Assembly: GCF_020026915.1 (NCBI RefSeq)
Contig: NZ_JAINUY010000001.1
Span: 1,302,001-1,366,000, forward strand
Length of the DNA stretch: 64,000 bases
Direction of reading: 5' to 3'
Source of the DNA: Flavobacterium potami
GTDB lineage: Bacteria > Bacteroidota > Bacteroidia > Flavobacteriales > Flavobacteriaceae
In this document: in pieces, positions 17,661 to 26,137 of the stretch
How positions within the stretch are numbered: position 1 is the stretch's first letter
Layout: each line of letters begins with the position of its first letter
Position numbers and translations under genes: made by a program
Notes under the pieces: generated by a model
Seen by the model: the letters and a program-made list of their open reading frames with translations, nothing else
Database searches by the model: none
What the model was told of the DNA's origin: nothing

Positions 17661-18374
17661 CTATATAGAAGAATTCAAAATCTTCTGTTTTACTTCGTCG
17701 ATATAAGATCTTCCGATAACGTATCTAAGTCCTTCAATTTCAATGCTGTTTCCTTCAACAGCATCGATTTTGTCAATGGCAATGGTGTAGGATCTATGGA
17801 TTCTTATAAAATCTCTTTCTGGTAATAAACTCGTAAAATCTGATAAAGTGCTATGAATGATAAACTTTCCAGAAGTGGTGCTGATTTTTAGATAATCTTT
17901 CAAACTTTCAATTACCAAAATTTCGTTCAAGAAAATCTTTTTCATTTTTTTCTTGTCGATTTTTACAAAAATAAAAGGATTCTCCTTACTGTTTTCCTGT
18001 GGAGTTTTAGTGGTATTATTAAGACGTTTGTTAATCTTATTTACCGCTTTCATCAATCTCGGAAACTCAATTGGTTTTACTAAATAATCCAAAACGTCAA
18101 GTTCGTACGTTTCAATCGCAAACTGATCGTAAGCGCTTGTAATAATTAATAAAGGTGGGTTTTCTAAACTTTTGATAAAATTAATACCGTCCAAAACAGG
18201 CATATTGATGTCTAGAAAAATTACATCTATCGTATTGTTCTTTAAGAAATTTAATCCTTCAATAGAATTACTGAAAGTGTTTACCAATTCTAAATCTTCA
18301 ATCTGTTCAATATAATTCTTAATAACGTTTATTGCCAATGGCTCATCATCGATAATTAAACACTTTATTTTCAT
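17661..18374 (-). CDS. LytTR-family response regulator
   Basis: 237 residues from the ATG at 18374; an upstream TTG at 18380 is a less likely start. The receiver domain (~1-120) has the acidic pair DDE and the phospho-acceptor Asp55 in VIFLDINMPVLDG. A LytTR DNA-binding domain (~135-237) contains FVKIDKKKMKKIFLNEIL and RIHRSYTIAIDKID. LytTR regulators bind paired direct repeats. The sensor kinase gene lies 66 bases upstream on the same strand, so the two form an operon. Its position inside the glycan locus, divergent from a GH92 gene, suggests local control of mannosidase and transporter expression. Confidence 0.94.
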   Translation of the reverse strand: MKIKCLIIDDEPLAINVIKNYIEQIEDLELVNTFSNSIEGLNFLKNNTIDVIFLDINMPVLDGINFIKSLENPPLLIITSAYDQFAIETYELDVLDYLVKPIEFPRLMKAVNKINKRLNNTTKTPQENSKENPFIFVKIDKKKMKKIFLNEILVIESLKDYLKISTTSGKFIIHSTLSDFTSLLPERDFIRIHRSYTIAIDKIDAVEGNSIEIEGLRYVIGRSYIDEVKQKILNSSI

Positions 18375-18446
18375 TTGCAAAATATTATTTTAGGCCTGTA
18401 TGTGGTTTTTTGTAGGTATAGTTTTCTAAACTATTAAAAGTGTGGG

Positions 18447-19505
18447 CTATGTGACTTTTATAACTAGTTTAACGACAAAAATATTCTTTTTATTTTTAAA
18501 TGAAAGCTTATAGTCATTTTTATTATATCCTAATTCCAGTCTTTTTTTGACGTTTTCAATACCTATACCACTTGACTTGTTAAAATTATCTTTATGTACG
18601 GTAATTTCAGGCATTGGGTTTGAAATAATGAAATACAGACAATCTCCTTTTACTTTGAAGTTAATATCAATAACCACATTTCCAGTATTTTTGTTTACTC
18701 CGTGTTTAAAAGCATTTTCTACGAAAGTCAGAAGTAAAACCGGAGAGATTTCTTTATCATGAATATCTCCCGAAATATACATGTTGACTTCAAGTCGTTC
18801 TCCGTTTCGAATTCTTTCCAAATCGAGATAATTCTGAATGCACATAATCTCGTTTTCCAAAGTCTGTTTTTTACCTTTTGTTTCATAAAGCATATAACGC
18901 ATTAATTCAGAAAGCTTTAGAACGATTTTTGGAGTTTTATTTGATTTTTCTACAGAAAGCGAATAGATATTATTTAAGGTATTGAAGAAAAAGTGCGGAG
19001 AAATCTGTGATTTCAAAAACAACAATTCTGTTTCTAATTGCGATTTTTCAAGATCGGTTACACGTCTTTGCTCTTGGAGAAAGTCAAATGTTATTTTTAT
19101 GGCCGTGACAAAAGTCATAACATATAATTCACCCATCATCATATCAATTGTATAATTTAGCGTGAGATTGTTTATGGTTTGAGGTCCCTCTGGCCAAACA
19201 TCGTGTGTAATGAACAGATAAGTCAAATTAAATTTTATGACAACCATGACAAAAATGGCAGAAAGTACACTTATTATATATAGGAAGTATTTCTTGCGAT
19301 AAACCAAATGTGGCATCAAGACCAATATATTAAGGTAACATAAAGTCATGTGAATTGGAAAACCGAGAAGAGTAGTTTTTAAGGAGTAAACGTAGTCGTT
19401 AAAATAGCTTCCCCAGCGGAATGTATTAAATACAAAATACGTCAGCCAGAAGTAAGCATGAAAGCGAATTGGTACTCTGTAAAGCTTGCTTGAGTTAAAA
19501 ATCAT
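18447..19505 (-). CDS. LytS/YehU-type sensor histidine kinase
   Basis: 352-residue membrane kinase. About four hydrophobic segments occupy residues ~15-140 with little extracytoplasmic sequence, so any ligand is probably sensed in the membrane. The His_kinase domain follows, with the phospho-accepting His171 in QISPHFFFNTLNNIYSL and the ATP-binding N-box LTFVENAFKHG. The catalytic domain continues to the end with GIGIENVKKRLELGY. It is the partner of the LytTR regulator encoded downstream. It is transcribed divergently from the GH92 gene with a 130-base gap between their start codons. Confidence 0.94.
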   Translation of the reverse strand: MIFNSSKLYRVPIRFHAYFWLTYFVFNTFRWGSYFNDYVYSLKTTLLGFPIHMTLCYLNILVLMPHLVYRKKYFLYIISVLSAIFVMVVIKFNLTYLFITHDVWPEGPQTINNLTLNYTIDMMMGELYVMTFVTAIKITFDFLQEQRRVTDLEKSQLETELLFLKSQISPHFFFNTLNNIYSLSVEKSNKTPKIVLKLSELMRYMLYETKGKKQTLENEIMCIQNYLDLERIRNGERLEVNMYISGDIHDKEISPVLLLTFVENAFKHGVNKNTGNVVIDINFKVKGDCLYFIISNPMPEITVHKDNFNKSSGIGIENVKKRLELGYNKNDYKLSFKNKKNIFVVKLVIKVT

Positions 19506-19588
19506 ATTGGTAATTTATAATGTCGTTTGTTACTTTTTTTTGATGTTTAGAGCCGTTTAAATGTCGTCCGTCTAAAATTATTTTGGTA

Positions 19589-19621
19589 AAAGTTGAATTT
19601 ATCTAAATTTAAAGTTAAATT
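19589..19621 (+). promoter_or_regulatory. Candidate LytTR-type direct-repeat operator
   Basis: Two 11-base direct repeats, AAAGTTGAATT (19589-19599) and AAAGTTAAATT (19611-19621), share 10 of 11 bases and start 22 bases apart. LytTR regulators such as AgrA and AlgR recognise 9-bp repeats with GTT cores separated by 12-13 bp, the spacing seen here. The site lies between the divergent kinase gene and the GH92 start at 19636. It sits close to the GH92 ATG, so it might repress rather than activate. Confidence 0.45.
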
Positions 19622-19635
19622 AATATTGTTTTGAT

Positions 19636-21873
19636 ATGAAGAAAATTACTCTGCTATCTCTTACGGTAATTTTTATTGCAAGTTGCAAAATAAAAGTTGA
19701 TAAAAATCAACATCCACAAAGTTTTGCAACAAATTATGTAGATCCTTTTATAGGTACTGGAGGTCACGGACATACGTATCCTGGCGCAACAGTTCCGTTT
19801 GGGATGTTGCAGGTGAGTCCAGATAATGGAATTTCGAGTTGGGACTGGTGTTCTGGCTATCATTATTCTGACTCTATAGTTTCTGGGTTCAGTCATTTAC
19901 ACTTAAGCGGGACAGGAATCGGTGATTTGGCAGATATTTTATTTATGCCGACAAACAAAAAATTAGACTTAACCGCCAAAGCCGCTTCACGCGATTTCCT
20001 ACCGTATAAATCAAAATACAATCATGTTAACGAAAAAGCAGTACCGGGTTATTACCAAGTTTTTCTTGAAGATCCTAAAATCAATGTAGAATTAACGTCT
20101 ACACAAAGAACCGCATACCATAAGTACACCTATAATAATAACGAAACACAATCTGTTGTGGTCGATTTAGGTTTTGCCATCAATTGGGACAAAGCAACAA
20201 AAACGGCTATTACGGTTGAAGACGCCAATACTATCAGCGGTTACCGTTTCAGTACAGGTTGGGCAAAAAATCAGAAAGTATTTTTTGTAGCGAAGTTTTC
20301 TAAACCAATTACAGAATCTATTATTACTGCTGATAAAAAAGTAGTTTCTGGTAAAAATGCTGAAGGTGAAAACACAGCTCTTCAATTATTCTTCGATGCT
20401 AAAAACTCTAAAGAATTAGGAGTAAAAGTGGCACTTTCTTCTGTTAGTATCGCTAATGCGAAAGATAATCTGGAAGAAAAAAAGGAATTTGAAAAAGTAA
20501 AAACAGATGCTTCTGCTGATTGGAACAAAGCTTTAAGCAAAATTACAGTTGAAACTCCAGTTGATTCTCTAAAAACAATTTTCTACACGGCTTTATACCA
20601 CGCTCAAGTTGCTCCAGTTACTTATAGCGATAAAAACGGACAATTTAGAACGGAAGACGATAAAATTGTTACTTCTAAAAATTATACAGCATATTCTACT
20701 TTATCACTTTGGGATACCTTTAGAGCTGAAAATCCGTTGCTTACAATCTTAGATCCGAATAAAGTTTCAGATATGGTCAATTCGATGTTGGCGTATTATG
20801 AAACTAAAAAAATACTTCCGGTTTGGACATTATATGCCAATGAAACCAATACAATGACAGGATATCATTCGATTCCAGTTATTGCAGATGCTTATTTAAA
20901 AGGTATTAAAGGTTTTGATGCCGAGAAAGCTTTTGAAGCAATGAAAGCAACCATGATGCAAGACGAACGCGGACTAAACTTCTACAAAAAATACGGATAC
21001 ATTCCTTATAACTTATTAGATGAATCGGTTACCATCACTTTAGAATATGCTTACGATGATTGGTGCGTGGCGCAAATGGCGAAAGCTTTAGGAAAACAAG
21101 CTGATTATGAATTTTTCTCTAAACGTGCCAAAGCTTACGAATATTTATTTGATGCCAAATCTGGTTTCATGAGAGGAAAATCAGAAAATGGAAAGTCTTG
21201 GAACGAACCTTTCGATCCAAAACATTCCAACCATAGGGAGCATACCGACTATACCGAAGGAAATGCTTGGCAACACAGTTGGTTTGTACCTCATAATGTA
21301 GACAATTTGATTTCGCTTCACGGTGGAAATGAGATTTTTACCAAACGTTTAGAACAATTATTTACAGAGAGTTCTGAGATTACAGGAGACAATGTTTCAG
21401 CAGATATTTCTGGTCTAATCGGACAATATGCGCACGGAAACGAGCCAAGTCACCACATTACCTATATGTTTAATCACGCTGGTCAGCCTTGGAGAACACA
21501 ATATTGGGTTCGTCATATTTTGGATACACAATATAATACAACAGCAAACGGTCTTAGTGGAAACGAAGATTGCGGACAAATGTCGGCTTGGTATGTATTC
21601 AGTTCAATGGGATTGTACCCAATGAATCCAGCTTCTGGAGAATACGAAATTGGAAGTCCGATTTTCAATAAATCAACTTTAAATCTTCCAAACGGAAAAA
21701 CTTTTGTGATTGAAGCAGAAAATGTTTCTGAGAAGAATTTCTATATCCAATCGGCTACTTTAAACGGAAAAGCATTTAATAAAACAGCCATTTCTCACCA
21801 AGAAATGCTTAAAGGTGGTGTGCTTCATTTTGTAATGGGAGCACAGCCAAACAAAAACTGGGGTCAGAACTAA
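19636..21873 (+). CDS. GH92 alpha-mannosidase lipoprotein
   Basis: 745-residue exo-alpha-mannosidase of the calcium-dependent, inverting GH92 family, which trims mannose from N-glycans. A lipoprotein signal (MKKITLLSLTVIFIASC) anchors it to a membrane. The N-terminal beta domain begins with YVDPFIGTGGHGHTYPGA. The catalytic (alpha/alpha)6 domain has YTEGNAWQHSWFVPH (Glu541, predicted acid) and GNEDCGQMSAWYVFSSMG (Asp645, predicted base); those roles follow from the characterised B. theta enzyme family. It is followed 22 bases later by an SSS transporter, making a trim-and-import pair. Linkage specificity cannot be read off reliably. Confidence 0.94.
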   Translation: MKKITLLSLTVIFIASCKIKVDKNQHPQSFATNYVDPFIGTGGHGHTYPGATVPFGMLQVSPDNGISSWDWCSGYHYSDSIVSGFSHLHLSGTGIGDLADILFMPTNKKLDLTAKAASRDFLPYKSKYNHVNEKAVPGYYQVFLEDPKINVELTSTQRTAYHKYTYNNNETQSVVVDLGFAINWDKATKTAITVEDANTISGYRFSTGWAKNQKVFFVAKFSKPITESIITADKKVVSGKNAEGENTALQLFFDAKNSKELGVKVALSSVSIANAKDNLEEKKEFEKVKTDASADWNKALSKITVETPVDSLKTIFYTALYHAQVAPVTYSDKNGQFRTEDDKIVTSKNYTAYSTLSLWDTFRAENPLLTILDPNKVSDMVNSMLAYYETKKILPVWTLYANETNTMTGYHSIPVIADAYLKGIKGFDAEKAFEAMKATMMQDERGLNFYKKYGYIPYNLLDESVTITLEYAYDDWCVAQMAKALGKQADYEFFSKRAKAYEYLFDAKSGFMRGKSENGKSWNEPFDPKHSNHREHTDYTEGNAWQHSWFVPHNVDNLISLHGGNEIFTKRLEQLFTESSEITGDNVSADISGLIGQYAHGNEPSHHITYMFNHAGQPWRTQYWVRHILDTQYNTTANGLSGNEDCGQMSAWYVFSSMGLYPMNPASGEYEIGSPIFNKSTLNLPNGKTFVIEAENVSEKNFYIQSATLNGKAFNKTAISHQEMLKGGVLHFVMGAQPNKNWGQN

Positions 21874-21895
21874 CTAATTCAAAATAAATAATTTA

Positions 21896-23773
21896 ATGAA
21901 CATTATTGACGTATCAATCATTTTAATCTATATCGTAATGTCGGTCGGTATAGGAATCTGGATTTCAAGAAAAGCATCAAAAGGACTTGATGATTATTTC
22001 CTTGGCGGGAAATCGATCAAATGGTACTTCTTAGGATTGAGCAACGGCTCAGGAATGTTTGATGTTTCAGGAACTTCCTGGATGATTGGAGTTTTATTTT
22101 TATATGGAGTAAAAAGCTTCATGTTTATGTGGCTTTGGCCGATTTGGAATCAGATTTTCGTCATGATGTTCCTCGCAGTTTGGATCAGAAGATCGAAAGT
22201 AATGACCGGTTCTGAATGGATTCTAACTCGTTTTGGAAGTGATAAGGCAGGAAAAGCATCACATATTATTGTAGCGATTTTTGCGATTATTTCGACAATT
22301 GGTTTCATCGCTTATTTCTTCGTTGGAATCGGAAAATTTGTAACCATTATTCTTCCTTGGGATTTGACAGTTCACATTAATGGAAGTGTTTTCTTAACTT
22401 CAGAACAAGCTTATGCTTTGTTAATCATTTTCTTAACGACAATTTACACGGTCAAAGGAGGAATGTTTTCTGTAGTTGCGACAGAAGTTGTACAATATAT
22501 TATTATGATTGTGGCTGGTGTTTTAATCGCGGGTTACGCTTTCATTAATTATACTGATATTCAAATCAATTCGGTTATTACGCCAGAATGGAAAAATGTT
22601 TTCTTCGGATGGGAATTTGAAACGCAATGGAGCGATAAATTCGAAACTTTCAACAGATTAATTGATACAGAAGGTTACAAAATGTTTGGCGCTTTCATTG
22701 GAATGACACTTTTCAAAGGTTTCTTCGCGAGTGTTGCGGGTCCAACTCCAAGTTACGATTTACAACGTGTTCTTTCTACAAAATCAGTAAAAGAAGCAGC
22801 TTATATGAGTGGTTTCACGAACTTGATTTTATTCATTCCTAGATATTTATTAATTACAGGAATTGTGGTTATTGCTTTAGTAAATTTAGCTCCAGAATTA
22901 AATGCAAATGTAAATCTAACAGGTGCCGATTTAGAATTATTGATGCCAAAAGTGGTAAATCTGTATATTCCAGTTGGAATTAAAGGAATTCTTCTAGCAG
23001 GTTTGTTAGCTGCTTTCATGTCTGGATTCTCAGCTTTCGTAAATGCAGGACCAGCGTATATTGTAAATGACATTTATAAAAAATATTTCAAACCAGTTGC
23101 TTCAAATAAGCATTATATTAAAGTAAGTCAGATTTCTTCTTTCTTGGTGGTTGGTCTTGGAGTTTTCATGGGATTCTTTGCAGATTCTATCAACTCATTG
23201 ACACTTTGGATTACAAGTGCTTTGTACGGAGGTTACGTTGCAGCCAACTTCTTAAAATGGATTTGGTGGCGTTTTAACGGATGGGGTTATTTCTGGGGAA
23301 TGGTCGGCGGATTAATCGCAGCTTCTCTTCAATTCGTTTTAGATCAAAACAAAGGAAATTTAACAGCTGGAACATTCTTACATGATCTTTCTCAAGTGCC
23401 ATCTATTTACTTGTTCCCATTAATTTTCGGAATGTCAATTCTAGGTTGTCTTTTAGGAACTTACTTAAGCAAACCAACTGATATGGAAGTTTTAAAATCT
23501 TTCTACAGTAATGTAAGACCTTGGGGATTCTGGAATCCAGTTTTCAAACAATTAAAAGCAGAAGATCAATCTTTCCAAAAAAATAATGATTTCTACTTAG
23601 ATATGATGAATTGTGTAATCGGAATTATTTGGCAGTCAAGTATGATTTTGCTTCCGATTTATTTTATTATCAGAGATTATCCAAAAGCGGGAGTGGCATT
23701 AACGGTTTTCTTGATAACAACTACAGTACTGAAATTTACTTGGTTGGATAGAGTTAGGAAGATTGAAGAGTAG
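21896..23773 (+). CDS. Sodium:solute symporter (SSS family)
   Basis: 625-residue inner-membrane protein with about 14 transmembrane segments, no cleavable signal and the SSS layout: SKGLDDYFLGGKSIKWYFLGL near the N-terminus and the later signature ILLAGLLAAFMSGFSAFVNAGP. Members couple sodium to uptake of sugars, amino acids or similar solutes. It shares an operon with the GH92 gene and precedes a cytosolic GH130 phosphorylase. The best inference is that it carries the small mannosyl-GlcNAc product, or a monosaccharide, into the cell. The substrate itself is not encoded in any motif I can see. Confidence 0.93.
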   Translation: MNIIDVSIILIYIVMSVGIGIWISRKASKGLDDYFLGGKSIKWYFLGLSNGSGMFDVSGTSWMIGVLFLYGVKSFMFMWLWPIWNQIFVMMFLAVWIRRSKVMTGSEWILTRFGSDKAGKASHIIVAIFAIISTIGFIAYFFVGIGKFVTIILPWDLTVHINGSVFLTSEQAYALLIIFLTTIYTVKGGMFSVVATEVVQYIIMIVAGVLIAGYAFINYTDIQINSVITPEWKNVFFGWEFETQWSDKFETFNRLIDTEGYKMFGAFIGMTLFKGFFASVAGPTPSYDLQRVLSTKSVKEAAYMSGFTNLILFIPRYLLITGIVVIALVNLAPELNANVNLTGADLELLMPKVVNLYIPVGIKGILLAGLLAAFMSGFSAFVNAGPAYIVNDIYKKYFKPVASNKHYIKVSQISSFLVVGLGVFMGFFADSINSLTLWITSALYGGYVAANFLKWIWWRFNGWGYFWGMVGGLIAASLQFVLDQNKGNLTAGTFLHDLSQVPSIYLFPLIFGMSILGCLLGTYLSKPTDMEVLKSFYSNVRPWGFWNPVFKQLKAEDQSFQKNNDFYLDMMNCVIGIIWQSSMILLPIYFIIRDYPKAGVALTVFLITTTVLKFTWLDRVRKIEE

Positions 23774-24096
23774 ATTTTAGACTAGGAAGATTTTAGAAGC
23801 AAGAAGAAAGATTTCTTGAATTGAGATAAAAATTAAACACATAGAAACATAGGTTTTCTTTTGCTTGAAAAGGAAATAAAAAGAAACTAGTTTCTAACAC
23901 ATAGAGCTTTGAACATAGCCCATAGTTTCAACTATGGGAACGCATAGAAGCTCTACAAAGATTGGCGAATAACGTGGTGGAGCTTCTTATGGAGATTTCT
24001 CCTTCGTCGAAATGACAAAACTGAGTGTGTATTCTAATAGAATAAGCACTCAACAAAAAACAAGCATAAAAAACTAATAAATAAAAAAACAAAAAA
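23774..24096. repeat. Repeat-filled gap before the GH130 gene
   Basis: This 323-base gene-free stretch joins parts of several repeat families. AAACACATAGAAACATAGG starts near 23834. AGAAACTAGTTTCT is followed by AACACATAGAGC (23882 on). The hairpin CCCATAGTTTCAACTATGGG lies within 23919-23938, and GATTTCTCCTTCGTCGAAAT within 23994-24017. The last ~60 bases before the GH130 ATG are A-rich. No clear promoter was recognised, but separate transcription of the next operon would have to start here. Confidence 0.7.
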
Positions 24097-25062
24097 ATGA
24101 GTACTATTCCTTGGCAAGACAGACCCGAAAACAGTAAAGATGTAATGTGGAGATATTCTGAGAATCCAATTATCGACAGATATTCGATTCCTTCATCAAA
24201 CAGTATATTCAATAGTGCAGTTGTACCTTTTGGAGACGGATATGCTGGGGTTTTCAGATGCGATAACAAAGCGGTTCAAATGAATATTTTTGCTGGTTTC
24301 AGTAAAGATGGTATCAATTGGGACATCAATCATGAACCAATCGAGATGAAATCTGGTAACACAGAAATGATCGAATCGGCTTATAAATACGATCCTCGTG
24401 TGGTTTGGATTGAAGACCGTTATTGGATTACTTGGTGTAATGGTTACAACGGACCAACTATCGGAATTGGTTATACTTTCGATTTTAAAGAATTTTTCCA
24501 ATGCGAAAATGCCTTTTTACCATTCAACAGAAATGGAGTTTTATTCCCTCAAAAAATTAACGGTAAATACGCTATGTTAAGCCGTCCAAGTGATAATGGA
24601 CACACGCCATTTGGAGATATCTGGATTAGCTATAGCCCAGATATGAAATATTGGGGAGAACACAGATTGGTTATGAAACCGTCTCCGTTTGAGCAAAGTG
24701 CTTGGCAATGTACGAAAGTGGGAGCAGGACCAATCCCTATTTTAACTAACGAAGGATGGTTAATGATTTACCACGGAGTAATCAATACTTGCAACGGTTT
24801 CCGTTATGCAATGGGTTCAGCGCTTCTAGATGTTGATTCGCCAGATCAAGTAAAATACAGAACACAACCTTATTTATTAGGACCAGCAGAAACTTATGAA
24901 ATGGTTGGAGACGTTCCAAATGTAGTTTTCCCTTGTGCAGCTTTACACGATACTGAAGAAGATAAATTAGCAGTTTATTACGGTGCAGCAGATACTCACG
25001 TAGCAATTGCTTTCGGAAAATTAAGTGAAGTAATTCAGTTTACAAAAGATAATAGTTTATAA
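24097..25062 (+). CDS. GH130 family mannoside phosphorylase (probably Man-GlcNAc phosphorylase)
   Basis: 321-residue five-bladed beta-propeller enzyme without a signal peptide, so cytosolic. GH130 features include [20 protein letters not shown], then [13 protein letters not shown], and the catalytic Asp region [20 protein letters not shown] (Asp99 predicted as proton donor). Near the C-terminus is [21 protein letters not shown]. Many GH130 members phosphorolyse beta-mannosides. One characterised branch splits mannosyl-beta-1,4-GlcNAc from N-glycan cores into mannose-1-phosphate and GlcNAc. The surrounding GH92, GH20, glycosylasparaginase and NagB-like genes make that reaction the most likely here. 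Some GH130 members are hydrolases, so activity remains an inference. Confidence 0.85.
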   Translation: MSTIPWQDRPENSKDVMWRYSENPIIDRYSIPSSNSIFNSAVVPFGDGYAGVFRCDNKAVQMNIFAGFSKDGINWDINHEPIEMKSGNTEMIESAYKYDPRVVWIEDRYWITWCNGYNGPTIGIGYTFDFKEFFQCENAFLPFNRNGVLFPQKINGKYAMLSRPSDNGHTPFGDIWISYSPDMKYWGEHRLVMKPSPFEQSAWQCTKVGAGPIPILTNEGWLMIYHGVINTCNGFRYAMGSALLDVDSPDQVKYRTQPYLLGPAETYEMVGDVPNVVFPCAALHDTEEDKLAVYYGAADTHVAIAFGKLSEVIQFTKDNSL

Positions 25063-25069
25063 TATAAAG

Positions 25070-26137
25070 ATGCATAGTAGAAGTAATTTATTGTCCCTTG
25101 CCGTTTTTTTTGTTGGTTTGATGACTTATGCGCAATCTGAAAAAGAGGTTACACCAAAAAGTTATATTGCCTATAAGACTTCAAAAGAAATTGTTATTGA
25201 CGGAGACGGAGCAGATAAAGCTTGGGAAAAAGCAGCTTGGACAACCCCTTTTGTCGACATAGAAGGCGTTGAAACTCCAAAATACAAAACCCAAGTCAAA
25301 ATGCTTTGGGACGATAAATACTACTATATCTTGGCAAAAATGGAGGAGCCTCACGTTTGGGCAAATCTAAGACAACGCGATACGATTATTTTTTATAATA
25401 ATGATTTTGAAGTTTTTATCGATCCAGATAATGATACCCATAATTATTATGAATTGGAAATTAATGCGTTGAATACTGCTTGGGATTTATTCATCAATAA
25501 ACCTTACAGAGAAAAAAACACTGTTTTAAACGACTGGAATATCGACGGATTAAAATCGGCTGTAAAGATTGACGGAACTTTAAATAATGCTTCAGATACT
25601 GATAAAGGCTGGACACTAGAAATCGCTATTCCGTGGTCGGTTTATAAAACCTCTTATTTCGATGATATTGTTCCAAAAGATAAATTTTGGAAAGTCAATT
25701 TCTCACGTGTAAATTGGCAACATGATATTGTTGATGGAAAATACGAACGTAAGAAAGATAAAGAAGGAAAATTTCTCCCAGAATACAATTGGGTTTGGTC
25801 GCCTATGGGAGTGATAAATATGCATGAGCCCGAAAAATGGGCTTATGTATACTTCTCTTCAAAAGAAAGCGACGATAAATTTACAATTCCGCAGGAAGAA
25901 AAAGTAAAATGGGAGTTGTACACCTTGTACAGAGCTCAAAAAAGATATTTCGATAAGAATAAATCTTGGGCAAAGTCACTGCAAAGTATCAGTAAAAAAA
26001 ATATAGTGGTGGATGGAAAGACTTTAAAACCAGTTTTAGAAAATCATTCATCAGGATTTAATATCTTGGTAAAAAGTCCTTTTTCAAACAAAACCTTAAT
26101 AATTAAAGAAGATGGTAAAATTATTACGAACGAATAA
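25070..26137 (+). CDS. Secreted CBM9-like carbohydrate-binding protein
   Basis: 355 residues with a signal sequence ending near TYAQ. Residues ~30-260 match the family-9-like carbohydrate-binding fold: IVIDGDGADKAWEKAAWTTPF, then MLWDDKYYYILAKMEEPHVWA, and the NDFEVFIDPDNDTHNYYELE stretch that usually forms the metal/ligand face. The C-terminal ~90 residues are not recognised. Such proteins in Bacteroidota loci are annotated as carbohydrate-binding family 9-like, and few have been characterised. It starts 7 bases after the GH130 stop and its 3' end overlaps the next gene by 26 bases, so the three are translationally linked. It may bind or present glycans at the cell surface or in the periplasm. 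Confidence 0.82.
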   Translation: MHSRSNLLSLAVFFVGLMTYAQSEKEVTPKSYIAYKTSKEIVIDGDGADKAWEKAAWTTPFVDIEGVETPKYKTQVKMLWDDKYYYILAKMEEPHVWANLRQRDTIIFYNNDFEVFIDPDNDTHNYYELEINALNTAWDLFINKPYREKNTVLNDWNIDGLKSAVKIDGTLNNASDTDKGWTLEIAIPWSVYKTSYFDDIVPKDKFWKVNFSRVNWQHDIVDGKYERKKDKEGKFLPEYNWVWSPMGVINMHEPEKWAYVYFSSKESDDKFTIPQEEKVKWELYTLYRAQKRYFDKNKSWAKSLQSISKKNIVVDGKTLKPVLENHSSGFNILVKSPFSNKTLIIKEDGKIITNE

